Below the pieces are notes generated by a model. That model ran no database searches and was not told the origin of the DNA. It saw only the letters and a list, made by a program, of their open reading frames with translations. From Taudactylus pleione (Eukaryota > Chordata > Amphibia > Anura > Myobatrachidae): a stretch of DNA of 64,000 bases. Of the stretch, positions 1-11,291 are shown one piece after another (position 1 is the first letter of the stretch; the number at the start of each line of letters is the position of its first letter). The translations under genes and the position numbers were made by a program. The stretch is taken from positions 1,833,501 to 1,897,500 of the forward strand of contig JAUIMM010000719.1 in NCBI GenBank assembly GCA_031769625.1, written 5' to 3'.

Positions 1-146
1 ATGAGGAGGACTATCAGGAGATTCCCAGTCATAGATAACAGGTAAATGAGGAGAAACACCAGAAATAGTGGCAGCTGGAGCGTCGAGAGGTCAGATAAAC
101 CAAGAAAAAGAAATTCGGACACTTTAGTTTGATTTTCTAATTGCAT
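1..146 (-). CDS. Olfactory receptor, N-terminal part (runs off the window)
   Basis: Read on the minus strand from the ATG at 146-144, 48 codons stay open to the window edge. The protein begins with a short extracellular N-terminus carrying a glycosylation site (NQT, residues 5-7), then EFLFLGLSD (11-19), a hydrophobic first membrane segment (about 24-48) and the class A GN pair (41-42). The N-glycosylation site, the EF-LxGLSD block and TM1 with GN in this order are the standard start of vertebrate odorant receptors, which detect odorants at the cilia of olfactory neurons and signal through Golf. No stop or frameshift is visible in the part present. TM2-TM7 lie outside the window, so it may be a gene or a pseudogene. 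Odorant receptor coding exons are usually intronless and about 310 residues long. The family is well supported; the subfamily is unknown. Confidence 0.82.
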   Translation of the reverse strand, partial: MQLENQTKVSEFLFLGLSDLSTLQLPLFLVFLLIYLLSMTGNLLIVLL

Positions 147-263
147 CTTGTCGTGTATCCCCCCCAGTGACCGTAGGAAGAGACCTCTGTATGGTGAAAA
201 AGGATTCATTGTTAGGAATATATCATTTACATTACTATGTTGTTTAGGACTTGTACTCTCTGT

Positions 264-352
264 GACTCATACATACATACATACTGTACATACATATATA
301 CATACTGTACATACATACATACATACTGTACATACATATATACATACATATA
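264..352. repeat. CATA/TACTGTACATA tetranucleotide-type microsatellite
   Basis: Runs of CATA and ATACTGTACATAC repeat imperfectly over about 90 bp. Open frames here (HTYIHTVHTYIHT and the reverse) come from the simple repeat and are not genes. Confidence 0.85.
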
Positions 353-1574
353 TCCAACATACATACAACAGTATAAATATAGATATAGTACAGCATTTCA
401 TAGATGGTTTGATTAAATGTTCCCACAAATATACTGTACCTATTAGCAACAGCAAAACCTCGTATCCAGATATTAAAAGTATAATAGACTATTATTGTAA
501 AGAAAGTTATTATTACTAAGTTCATTTAATTGTCGCTTGACCATGCTGACAGCATATATTATATTTTACATGGGCACATTTGATAACTGAGAGAGATTTC
601 CCATTTCTGTAACAATCTCCTATTCCCTGAGGAGATCACTCACACAAAGGATGTATTATTGCTCTCCTGAATACACTTAATGCTCTGGATTACGGGAGGG
701 GTAACACTTATATGTTTGTGTGAACTCTGAGGAAGAGGAAAGAGTAATACAGACAATAATCGTGGAAACGTGAACTGAGTGTTTAGGTTCTAGCGAGTCC
801 TCAAAGATATATCTCACCGACAGCATCACTAGATTACATTTATATGGATTGGTTACCTCTATATATACAGTATATACAGTATATGGATCATACAAATCCT
901 TGCTGGATAAAGTGAGGGGTAAGAATCTGGGTGTCTGAGATAGCTGCATACAACCAGCGGAGGTACTTACCAAAGTACATTCCCTCCGTACATTTCCACC
1001 TTGTCACCCTTTTAGTTTTTTCATTTTTAATCTTATATTTATCTTCCTTTTATTTGATCTCAACTATAATTCTCCCCTCAGATGTATTTTTAAGAAAGAA
1101 AAACAATCTACGGATGTATATTCTATCGAGTCACATATATAGTCTGCTGTGTGCACAATATCAGACAGTAATCAGACCTTAATAACTAAGCACCTTGCAG
1201 CCCAGGAGACCCGTTAATGATCAGCCTTGTTACACAACGTTTTATTCCTCAGAGGACACGAATCTCTGGATTATTCTTTTGTATGAGATGAAACACTGAG
1301 ATCGCTCTGCTATAAGTTCTAGTCAGCTGCTTCCACTATCTGTTGACTTGTTATGGCTGCTACTTACGTATCCAAATTGCATGAGTGTTATTAAATTCTG
1401 TAACACAATTGTATTTAGTTCACTTTTAAGTGAAATTATTTGTTCCTATAGGTTGTAGCTGTAAATAAAGATTTCCTATATCAATTTGCTGCACCTAAAT
1501 TAAATGTGCACATTCTTTTTAAGTGGATTAATGTAAAATATTAGACCCTAAGCACATATGCAAAACATACTCTA
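353..1574. other. Unique A/T-rich sequence upstream of the olfactory receptor
   Basis: This lies 5' of the minus-strand olfactory receptor start and could hold its promoter or a 5' non-coding exon, but no clear TATA box, exon or repeat boundary could be assigned. Short open frames show no recognisable protein. Confidence 0.4.
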
Positions 1575-1716
1575 TAGATTAGGGGTTCCCATCCACGGTT
1601 CTCAAGGCACACTAACAGTTCAGGATTTAAGGATAGCAATACTTTAGCACAGGTGACTTAATTAGTACCTCAGTTATTTTGATTTAACCATCTGTGCTTT
1701 AGCATGGATAACACTA
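1575..1716. mobile_element. Partial hAT-like MITE (GGGGTTCCC type)
   Basis: The block starts with TTAGGGGTTCCCATCC and continues with a TTCTCAAGGCACACTAAC segment. That resembles one arm of the common hAT-derived non-autonomous elements whose ends read like CAGTGGTTCTC. Only one arm is visible; the matching end is missing where the next element begins at 1724. Confidence 0.4.
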
Positions 1717-1723
1717 AAACTAA

Positions 1724-1925
1724 GGCCCTGATTCAGACCCGGTCGCTCAGAATCAGGGCTGGGCTTTTTTTTTTTGGTGCGGCCTTTTGGCCGCTCGCAT
1801 AGCTATGGGTGACCACCCACAGCTAATGCGAGTGGCCAGGATGATGATCGCAATGGTCAAGACCATCGCGACCATCGGGCTTGCAACGAGACCCTTGTGG
1901 TAGGGTCCCGTGTACGCAAGCCTCA
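1724..1925 (-). mobile_element. MITE family A, truncated copy A1
   Basis: The end GGCCCTGATTCAGACC is followed by the internal hairpins typical of family A in reverse orientation: a GTGGGTGACCACCCAC-type palindrome near 1807 and a GATGGTCAAGACCATC-type palindrome near 1850. The far end is missing beyond about 1925. Compare the complete copies at 21230-21777 and 45567-46083. Confidence 0.65.
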
Positions 1926-2181
1926 GAGAGCTTTCGGCTCTTACATCGCTGAAGTTGGAATTGACACAATCAAATTGTTTTAATACACAAACCCAAATCC
2001 TGCTACACAGGGAGCAACAAGAACAAAACCATAACTTGCCTGTTGCCATTACAACTTCCACCAGCAGCCACTACACTGACAACATCTGCTCCAACAACTC
2101 CATAATGGTTGCATGTGTGGACTTGAGGAGAACAGAGGAGAGAGGTGGACAGGAGTTCAAATCTCTAGGAGGTCTATCTAG

Positions 2182-2320
<139 letters not shown>

Positions 2321-2755
2321 TTATAGAAACTTTGGCCGTGACAAATGGCAACCAAGAAAATATGCTTAACACAACTTGACCCACTTTGGTTACGCTAACT
2401 AACACGATTAAAAAGCAGTTATCTACATTGTGGTATTTCTAAAGAATGTTTAGCCTAAGATGTTATGAATGATTTATCAAACACAAGAGAGATATAATAA
2501 GGCCAACACCTTACATAGGTAGATTGGTTATACCTTTAAAAGAAAAAAAAGAAAAATTATTAACAAAAAATTACTACATTCACACATCAAAATAACAACA
2601 TTTTTCAAAAGTATTAATAATTGACTTACTGTGAAGTGATGGCAAATGATTCTCTCCTTTACATACTTTCCCCTTTCTCTGTTTCCACCACATATTCTGA
2701 TTTTAAAGGGCATCTCGGCTTATTGCTGTATGTATCTATATTACCATATCTAGCT

Positions 2756-3275
2756 CTAAGGTAGTATTGTAAAGCACTCAGTACAGCATGCATGTACATT
2801 GTCTCCCACTTTATAGTGATCATAAATGAGTACATCACCAGATTTATATAGATACCTGAGCTTGCTCTTCAAGAGCAGAAAGATATGTTGTTTCAAGTTA
2901 CTAGTGGATACATGTGCCACAATGTATTTATGCTGAGCATAGCTGTGTGGGTTCAACAGAAGTCTCATAAGCCAGGATTGACACCCATATCCAGAATCAC
3001 TTGAAAGAAGACAAGAGGTTACAGCAGCTACCCCATACCTAGTAGCAGCCCTCTGTCATCTGTTCAGACTCATTATTTTCCCACAGAGCTGACTGGCAAA
3101 AAGTAAAGGCATCATGATGAGAGCCAGGATACCCAGATACCACATACATAATATTTAGGTTTAAATCACAGACCACCTGCACATTGAGGCAGTGGAAGCT
3201 ATGCCTATTATTATACACCTCCAGTTTCAAGTGCAGTGCTCTTAGAGGAATATGGGTATAATCAATGGCTCCAGG
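2756..3275 (-). pseudogene. PIF/Harbinger transposase relic (HARBI1-like)
   Basis: Two minus-strand frames match consecutive parts of a Harbinger DDE nuclease. From about 3275 to 3039 the translation contains CPGAIDYTHIPL, then HSFHCLNVQVVCD and VVSGYPGSHHDAF, corresponding to the catalytic-core blocks GAIDGTHI, N-x-Q-x-VCD and PGSxHD. From 2968 to 2756 a second frame holds NPHSYAQHKYIVAH, FLLLKSKLRYL and a VHACC motif like the family's C-terminal end. Such transposases cut and paste DNA with a 3-bp target duplication. Stops and frame changes separate the segments and the N-terminus is not visible, so this is dead. No terminal repeats could be tied to it. It is a plausible relative, not a demonstrated source, of the 3-bp-duplicating MITEs in the window. 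Confidence 0.72.
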
Positions 3276-3394
3276 ACATTAGAAAGTCCTGAAAGCCTAT
3301 AGAAAGCAACCTTTAGGTCTTGACTCTCTTACTCCTGACTGGGGAAGAAAAATATGTGCTCAAGTTTTTATGGAAGGAACTTTACACTCAAAAT

Positions 3395-3572
3395 AGTAAC
3401 CTGTGTAACCCCTAACACCTTAGAGTGCATAGACAGAAAGAAGCCTTTGGCCATAAAATGTGTTATAAGCTGTCACAAGCTTGTTTTGTTCATACTGTTT
3501 CTGATCTCTATAAGATACTGTGGACAACTTATGGCGCCATATAAATAAAGGATAATAATAATTATAGTTACT
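3395..3572 (+). mobile_element. L2/CR1-type LINE or SINE 3' tail fragment
   Basis: The segment ends with GCGCCATATAAATAAAGG followed by an A/T-rich simple tail. That is the usual 3' end of L2-type LINEs and of SINEs that borrow their tail (GCGCTATATAAATAA-like). No coding part is attached. Confidence 0.5.
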
Positions 3573-3639
3573 GAATAAAAAAACAATAATCAGGCTGCAT
3601 ACATTAATCAAATAAGAGGGGAAGGGCTATCTCAAGGCT

Positions 3640-3654
3640 CTCTCTCTCTCTATA

Positions 3655-3692
<38 letters not shown>
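3640..3692. repeat. (CT)n then (TA)n microsatellite
   Basis: A short CT run passes into a TA run of about 40 bp. Confidence 0.9.
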
Positions 3693-3694
<2 letters not shown>

Positions 3695-3721
3695 GTCTTG
3701 ATCCAAGGTCCTTGGAACAAA

Positions 3722-4325
3722 GGGCTAGATTCAGAGCCACTCGCTAGATGCGTACACTCGCACCCAGCATATGCAAATTTGGCTAAGTGACAGCAAGGCA
3801 GGTGATCGCACGGTAAGGCATAAGCACGCCCACTATGTCTGGCCGTGTGATCGCTTTGTGTATGCAGACGCCCACCAGTCTGTTATAAGATGCTCACTTG
3901 CGCATGTCATCTCCAGTAAGTGTATACAACCATCAGTACATCAGGTACAAGTGGAAGCGAATGCTGTGCTTGAGGTTGACTATACCCTGCCGCTAGCACT
4001 GCGATCACTTCAGTGTGAAATACAACAAGGTGACAATGACGCTGCCTGTTAATTATGCACACCTCTGAAATGGCGATAAGACGCTCAGGCACGCCTGCGT
4101 TCGCACCTCCACTCCCCTGTTTCTAGTGGCCTGCCCCTGTCACCACCCACAAACGGCTTCTCCTGTACCTCGCTCTGCTGGGCTGTCTATGTGCAGCAAG
4201 TGACCGCTTCCCAATCTCTCGCACTGGTTCGCGAACGTGCACTGCGATACATACGCATGCGCAGATTGCAAAAATCGGCCAGCTACGAGCGAACGCTTCT
4301 TAGCGACTGGGTCTGAATCAGGTCC
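3722..4325. mobile_element. MITE family B, copy B1
   Basis: The ends are GGGCTAGATTCAGAGCC and the near-inverse GGTCTGAATCAGGTCC. AAA is duplicated on both sides (3719-3721 and 4326-4328). The interior, with a GTGGTGACAGGGGC-type block read in reverse, matches 50988-51571. It has no coding capacity, is 604 bp long, and belongs to the shared-end group whose 3-bp duplications suggest a Harbinger-like transposase. Confidence 0.8.
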
Positions 4326-4906
4326 AAAGGGCACTCACCACTTCAACACAACATCAAATGGATCATTTATTCTTCAATAGACATAATGTCAGAAATAATG
4401 GTGATGTTTCAATTCTGTTAAGAATCTTTCTCAAGACAAACTCATCAGTTCAACAAGGCTACTGGTTTAACATAGTATATAGCTCATTCCTCCAGCTTCA
4501 GCCCCGTGCAGTCACTTACCTTATTCTCTTCTGGTTGCTCCTCCTCTTCACACTGGGCTGCGGCTCCTCTGACTTTCAGCGGTGCAGCGCACCATGACAT
4601 CATGACATCACTTGCGCTGAAGCGCAGTAACATAAAAAAAACACAATGTAATGGCCACGTTTGCCGAACGCGGGGGCGTCTGTGAATTGGCTCGGTTTGG
4701 GAATGGATGATTGCCTTGGCTGCATGTTGCATCGCTGGACATGCCCCTCTTTGACCGGCGTGCCTGGTGAGTGCCGTCCTGGCCAAGAGGTAGATACAGA
4801 GCTGATCATAGACCTTAGATGTGTAATCTCATCGATGTAATGCAAGTGGGTACCACAAAACTTGTCAAAATAAAAAGCCAGGCAAGTACACTTTGTGGGG
4901 GGGGAG
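4326..4906. other. Unassigned sequence, moderately GC-rich
   Basis: No gene or repeat is recognised with confidence. Overlapping open frames on both strands show no known domains, and GC-rich low-complexity stretches suggest old repeat material. Confidence 0.35.
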
Positions 4907-5819
<913 letters not shown>

Positions 5820-5911
5820 GGGGGGAGGGTTATAGAGTCATAATCCAAGAAAATCTGAATTTTTATTTGGAAGGAATTATTTTACAGGATATACGTATAA
5901 TCTATATTATT

Positions 5912-5915
5912 ATAA

Positions 5916-5963
<48 letters not shown>

Positions 5964-6030
5964 CGTTATTATTATAATCGTTATTATTATCGTTATTATT
6001 ATTATTATTATTATCATTATTATTATTATT
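5912..6030. repeat. (TTA)n trinucleotide repeat
   Basis: About 120 bp of TTA/ATT repeats with occasional CGTT and CATT variants. Confidence 0.93.
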
Positions 6031-6084
6031 CACATTGCTTTACTGTTTTTATGAAAATACTAACACAAACTATTTCAAAGAAAA

Positions 6085-6267
6085 TTACTGGGGTATAGAA
6101 GTGAGCAGTGAAACAGGATCTCTCTTATTCAGAGTAATAATGAGCCAGTATAACCTGCTCTGATAAACCAGATTTTCCAGAATCGCAGCTTGCTGTACAT
6201 GGAGGAGATCTAGCACAGATAGTCCTGCCAGAGGTTCCACTTCCTCCAGCAGCAAGTGTGGAATCAC
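6085..6267 (-). other. Unrecognised short open frame
   Basis: A 60-codon minus-strand frame has ordinary, non-repetitive composition (for example HLLLEEVEPLAGLSVLDLL near its start), unlike the repeat-derived frames nearby. No family is recognised and no convincing splice sites bound it. It may be a decayed exon or chance. Confidence 0.2.
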
Positions 6268-6330
6268 ATCAGGAAAATAGATGTTGGCTAATATGATTTA
6301 TCTCTCTGAATATGGAACCCACACAAGCCT

Positions 6331-6680
6331 CATTCACATTTGTGGCAGACGGATACGAAGCTACAATTGACCTTAATTATAAAAATAATTTATTACTCAG
6401 TAAAAATTAAACATTTGTATTTGCACCCAGCTGATCACTGATTATTTTTACATGATTATTGGAAAATTGGACTTTAATAAATATGAGCTGCCACTGCGCA
6501 AGCTTAGACATTGGGTGTGACGTGCACGCGCAGTCCGCAATGACTGGACCGAAAATGACCAAGAACAAGTATAATGGGTCAGGAGGGGAGGGGGTGGGTG
6601 GTAAGGGGCAGCTGAGGTGTCCATTTACTATATATATCATTCTATAAACACTCTGCTAGTGAATATATATTTTAAGCCTT
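6331..6680. other. Intergenic sequence with no feature seen
   Basis: A/T-rich to mixed sequence including a short G-rich stretch near 6580-6615. No gene or repeat family is assigned. Confidence 0.35.
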
Positions 6681-6682
6681 CT

Positions 6683-6830
6683 TTACAATCTTCTCTCAAA
6701 GTCCTCTTTACTCCAGCTATAGATAACAGGGTTTACATTGGTGATATAATAACATTTACCACTGTGTTGACCTGAGAAATCTGAACTTCTGGCATAAAAA
6801 AGGTAAAGCCGAGTGTTCCATGTGAGAAGA
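6683..6830 (-). pseudogene. Olfactory receptor C-terminal remnant
   Basis: Read on the minus strand, one frame gives GTLGFTFFMP, ISQVNTVVNVIISPM and then a stop at 6735-6733. In the next frame NPVIYSWSKEDFERRL follows directly and ends at a stop (6685-6683). Together these are the TM6-TM7 end of an odorant receptor: a YxxP-like block, VxxVxxxxISPM, the NPxIYS motif of TM7 and a short charged tail. About one missing base at the PM/NP junction explains the stop. Upstream the similarity dissolves into a short 22-bp repeat. With the partial receptor at the left edge it suggests the margin of an olfactory receptor cluster. It is clearly non-functional. Confidence 0.62.
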
Positions 6831-6893
6831 AGCTCCTGGTGAGGTGAGAAGAAGCTCCTGGTGAGGTGAGAAGAAGCACCTGGTGAGGTGAGA
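6822..6893. repeat. 22-bp tandem repeat, three copies
   Basis: The unit GAAGCTCCTGGTGAGGTGAG plus two bases is repeated three times with one substitution. It sits next to the receptor remnant. Confidence 0.8.
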
Positions 6894-6899
6894 AGGAGA

Positions 6900-7318
6900 A
6901 GCTGGAGACAGCTGGTCTCTTTGTCTTCTTGCTTCGCTCTTGCTCTCCTGATCTGAGTATCATGGAGGGAAGCTCAGTGTGTCTGAAGCCAGAATAAAAT
7001 AAATATTTTGTCATAAATAAAAGGTTAATAAACCAATCAATTACATGTGAGACTATTGTAAAACACAGACCTGAGTCTACACTACTGTCTGACCATTGCC
7101 TGCTGGAGTAACTCAGACAATAGACAGGAGCAGCGTCTTCCTGCTGTGCGTCCTCTCTCTGCATTTATCCCTGGGGCACTATCTGCCAGGAGCTACTGTA
7201 TTTACATCACCAGGAAGTGGGGGAATCTGCCAGTTCCACAATCAGTTTGTTTGCATGATGTGTCCTAGAAGCTGCAATAAGTAATCTGTCATCTCTGCAG
7301 GCTTAGTACACATTGTTG
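6900..7318. other. Unassigned sequence beside the receptor remnant
   Basis: A 143-codon minus-strand open frame continues through it, but nothing in it resembles the receptor beyond the TM6-TM7 part. No other feature is recognised. Confidence 0.3.
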
Positions 7319-7319
7319 T

Positions 7320-8458
7320 TCCGGGTTGGGTACGGGATGCCAGCGCTCATGATCCTGGTGGTCAGAATCCTGATACCGTCATCCTGACATGGCTAGGATA
7401 CTGACACCTGCTGGTAAGTGTCCTAACCCTAACCCTACCTCTAAACCTAACCCTCACTAACCGCAGCCTAAACCTTACCCTCCCTCCTGCAGCCTAAACC
7501 TAACCCTCCTTCCTGCAGCCTAAACCTAACTCTCCCTCCTGCAGCCTAAACCTAATTCTGCCTCCTGCAACCTAAACCTAACTCTCCCTCCCCACAGCCT
7601 AAACCTAACTCTCCCTCCTGCAGCCTAAACCTAACTCTCCCTCCCCGCAGCCTAAACCTAACTCTCCCTCCTGCAGCCTAAACCTAACTCTCCCTCTCCG
7701 CAGCCTAAACCTAACTCTCCCTCCTGCAGCCTAAACCTAACTCTCCCTCCTGCAGCCTAATCCTAACTCTCCCTCCTGCAGCCTAAACCTAACTCTCCCT
7801 CCCCGCAGCCAAAACCTAACTCTCCCTCCTGCAGCCTAAACCTAACTCTCCCTCCTGCAGCCTAAACCTAACCCTCCCTCCTGCAGCCTAAACCTAACTC
7901 TCCCTCCTGCAGCCTAAACCTAACTCTCCCTCCTGCAGCCTAAACCTAACTCTCCCTCCTGCAGCCTAAACCTAACTCTCCCTCCTGCAGCCTAAACCTA
8001 ACTCTCCCTCCCCGCAGCCTAAACCTAACTCTCCCTCCTGCAGCCTAAACCTAACTCTCCCTCCTGCAGCCTAAACCTAACCCTCCCTCCTGCAGCCTAA
8101 ACCTTACTCTCCCTCCTGCAGCCTAAACCTAACTCTCCCTCCTGCAGCCTAAACCTAACTCTCCCTCCTGCAGCCTAAACCTAAGTCTCCCTCCCCACAG
8201 CCTAAACCTAACTCTCCCTCCTGCAGCCTAAACCTAACTCTCCCTCCCCACAGCCTAAACCTATCTCTCCCTCCTGCAGCCTAAACCTATTCTCCCTCCT
8301 GCAGCCTAAACCTAACACTCCCCCTAGTGCCTAACCCTAACCCGCTTTCTAACCGGCGGTCAGGATGCTGGCGCTGGGATTATGACTGGTGTCAGGATTC
8401 CGGTGCTGGCATTCTGACCATCGGGATGCCGGCATCCGGGATCTCAATTACATCCCAT
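7320..8458. mobile_element. Inverted-repeat element filled by a minisatellite (M1)
   Basis: The outer 65 bp or so on the left (around TACGGGATGCCAGCGC and GGTGGTCAGAATCCTG) match the inverse of the right end (CATTCTGACCATCGGG and GGATGCCGGCATCC). This is an imperfect long terminal inverted repeat. Everything between is a 26-bp array. No target duplication could be fixed. It is non-coding; the superfamily is unknown. Confidence 0.6.
7430..8330. repeat. 26-bp minisatellite with telomere-like motif
   Basis: About 34 tandem copies of a unit made of CCTAAACCTAACTCTCCC plus TCCTGCAG, with CCCCGCAG/CCCCACAG variants. The flanks at 7420-7450 and 8325-8342 carry CCTAACCCTAACCC, the vertebrate telomere hexamer in short runs, so the array probably grew from a telomere-like seed. 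Confidence 0.93.
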
Positions 8459-8849
8459 TGTTCTATGTAACCTGTAGCCCTGTCTATGGGACAGATAGGG
8501 CTGGCCTAGGCATAGACATTTTAGGAAAATGTCTAGGGGCACCTGGAATGCCTAGGGGCATCCCAAGCCTTGAGTCAATGACACAATTTTTTGTCTTTGA
8601 GCTGGCTCTGGTGCTGATTGCTATCTCAGCGATCCGAGCCAGCCTGGAGGAGAAGTCAGGAGGCTGCAGCAGCTGCACATAGAGCCGGAGCTCAGTCTCA
8701 GACAGGCAGGATGTGTGATTACTTTCACTTTCTGCCTGAGCCGAGGCTGAGCACTGAGCAGCTGCAGAGGAAGCCATACCACACGCGCGGAGCTGCAGGA
8801 CCCTGCCCCAGCCACACAGAATAAAGTTAAGAGCTGGATGAGGGGAGGC

Positions 8850-9165
8850 GGATACATATGGGGAGTGGGGGCTGATGACATTGCTGTGGGAGTGGGAGTC
8901 AAAGACATATGGGAAGTGGGGGCTAAGGGAGCTAATGATACTGCTATGGGGGGAGGGGGAGGCAGATATATATGTGGAGTGGGGCTCTGGGAGCTGATAA
9001 CACTTATGGGGGAGAGGGGAGGCAGAGACAAAGGTGTGGGAGCTCAGGGCTGATGACACTGCTTTTGGGGGAGGGTAGGAGGCAGAGGACTATGGCGAGT
9101 GTGTGCTCAGGGTGTTTATGACACTGCTATGGGTGGGGAGGGGGAGACATATTAGGAGTGAGGGC
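8850..9165. repeat. Degenerate ~55-bp GT/GA-rich tandem repeat
   Basis: Units of the kind ATATGGGGAGTGGGGGCTGA plus TGACACTGCTATGGG recur five to six times with much variation, inside the hAT element. Confidence 0.7.
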
Positions 9166-9379
9166 CCAGGAGGCATGGGCATGGGTGGACTCCCATCATT
9201 CACATTGCTAAGAAGAAACCCAGTGTTTGGACTGGTGATGATGATGGTCACCAAGATAGGAGGTAGGGGGTAACAACAAGCTGCATTCATTGGCTACCAT
9301 TCTACTGATGTGCTACAACAGCCTACATGGGTTCCCTGCAAAATTATATGCAGCGAGTGTAGTGTGGGGGTCAGCCTGT

Positions 9380-10240
9380 ACTCTGAGTGATGGGTGCTGA
9401 CTGTGCTCTGTGAGGGGTACTGTGCTGGGAGAGGGGTGATGGATGATGTGCTGTGATCTGTACTGTGGTGGGTGAGGAGTGTTTCACTGGGAGAGGGTTG
9501 CTGTGCTGAGAGAGTGGTATTGGGTGCGGGGTGATGGGTGTTGTGATCTGTGCTGTGTGAGGAGTGCTTTGCTGGGAGAGTGGTGCTGTGCTGTAATCTG
9601 TGCTGTGAGGGGTGCTGTGCTGGGAGAGAGGTGCTGGGTGAGAGATGCTGTACTATTATCTGTACTGTGAGGAGTACAGTGACGGGTGCTGAAGGGTACT
9701 GTGCTGGATGATGGGTGCTGTGCTGGGTGAGGGGTGCTGTAATCTGTACTGTGAGGGGGTACTGTGCTGGGTGACAAGTGATGTGCTGCAATCTGAACTG
9801 TGAGGGGTACTGTGCTGGGTGACGTGTGCTGTGATGGGTTAGAGGTACTGTGTTGGGTGGCGGGTGCTGTGCAGTGAGGGAAGAGGAGTGCTGTGAGGGG
9901 TAATGTGCTGGGTGACGGGTGCTGTGATGGGTGAGGGGTGCTGTACAGTTATCTGTACTGTGAGGGGTAATGTGCTGGGTGATGGGTGCTGTGCTAGGTG
10001 ATGGGTGCTGTGATGGGTGAGAGTTGCTGTGCTGTTATCTGTACTGTGAGGGGTGCTGTGCTGGGTGACGGGTGCTGTGATGGGTGAGGGGTGCTGTGCT
10101 GTTATCTGTACTGTGAGGGGTGCTGTGCTGGGAGAGAGGTGCTGCTTGAGGGGTGCTCTGCTGTAATCTGTGCTGTTAGAGGTACTGTGTTGGGTGGCGG
10201 GTGCTGTGCAGTGATGGAAGAGGAGTGCTGTGAGGGGAGA
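9380..10240. repeat. Degenerate CTGTGCTGGGTGA-type minisatellite
   Basis: Short modules such as GGGTGCTGTGCTGGGTGA and ATCTGTACTGTGAGGGG alternate for about 860 bp in a higher-order pattern, still inside the same hAT element. Confidence 0.85.
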
Positions 10241-10439
10241 ATGTGCCCTATAGAATGCCTTCTGAGATGGGGTATAAGGAAATTTCCCATAACACATGTC
10301 CCTTTTTTCTTTAGTTATAGCAGTGTTCTGTAAGGGGAGAGGGGTGATGTGAGGGGAGAACCTGGGATTATCTGATGAGGACACCAGCCAAAATCTTGCA
10401 TAGGGCACCTAATTGGTTAGGGCCGGCTCTGGGGACAGA

Positions 10440-11288
10440 CCTAGAGTTTGTTGCTCCAAAACCAGCAGAATATAAATCACCTGAACGTGTGGATGAAGAT
10501 GAACGTATCTGCCACATACAATGAAATATATTTTGGTTAAGAAAAATAATTATAAAGATTGAAATGGGAGTCCCCCCTGTACCATCCTATAATCCTTTTC
10601 TTTATGTATATAGTTAGGGCAGATTGCTAAAATATTGAGTATACAAAGCTGCTAATGATCTGCGGCTTTCATAGATGGATTGCAAAGTGCATTAGTAAAT
10701 AGTGCTAGATCAGGCTTATTTAGCATTAATTAGTATCGCCCTTTGTACACCCGACAGATATTAAATCTACCCCTTAGAATTAGTAGCCCCAGGGCTTATA
10801 GGCTATATACAGCACTTGGCAACTTTTAAAATCTCTTCCCCGATAAAAGCCCGGAGAGGAGATGCAGCCGGTCACTACAGGGGGCGGGGCCGGGCTCCTA
10901 TGTCATAAGGCCCAGTTCTGGCATTATTTAGCCCCGCCCCCTCCATATGGAGCCGCGATTCCCGGTAACTATCTCCCAATCCTGCCAACTTTACTAGGAA
11001 GTGGTGGAATGTAAGAGATCCGGACACTTTACTGGGGTTGCAGGGGGCTACCAGATATTCAGGAGAGTAGTTAGGTATGATTATAGAGCAGATATGATAC
11101 ATAAGAAGTAATCACACACATTTGCTTAATTAAAATATTGGTAAAATCAGACATCAGTAATGTGAAGAGAAATTACTATTTCTCCCATAATAACATTTCT
11201 TGATAAATTACATAACCACTAGGCAAATTATTGTGTCCTGCATTGCACACATGACACTCATTGGAACAAAATTTTATGAAGAGCTGAA
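10440..11288. other. Unique sequence, GC-rich patch near 10850-10960
   Basis: Mostly A/T-rich, with a compact GC-rich patch containing GGGGGCGGGGCC and CCCCGCCCCC boxes. These are SP1-like and could be a promoter remnant or part of a repeat. No adjoining gene is recognised. Confidence 0.3.
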
Positions 11289-11291
11289 AAT

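Larger units (their letters stand above)
8496..10431. mobile_element. hAT-type non-autonomous element with exact 8-bp duplication
   Basis: The left end TAGGGCTGGCCTAGG and the inverse of the right end, CAGAGCCGGCCCTAACC, form short terminal inverted repeats. GGGACAGA is perfectly duplicated at 8488-8495 and 10432-10439, diagnostic of hAT-type insertion. Both ends carry matching subterminal pieces (AGGGGCACCT on the left, AGGGCACCTA on the right). The interior is non-coding and largely two families of degenerate tandem repeats. Long minus-strand frames rich in H, S, T and P are reads of those repeats. Confidence 0.85.

Noticed and set aside
7420..8340. A true telomere or chromosome end
   Set aside because: The units are degenerate, bounded by inverted repeats and followed by ordinary sequence on both sides.
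9294..10408. Ser/Thr/His/Pro-rich minus frames resembling mucins
   Set aside because: They coincide with degenerate tandem repeats inside a hAT MITE with a perfect target duplication.
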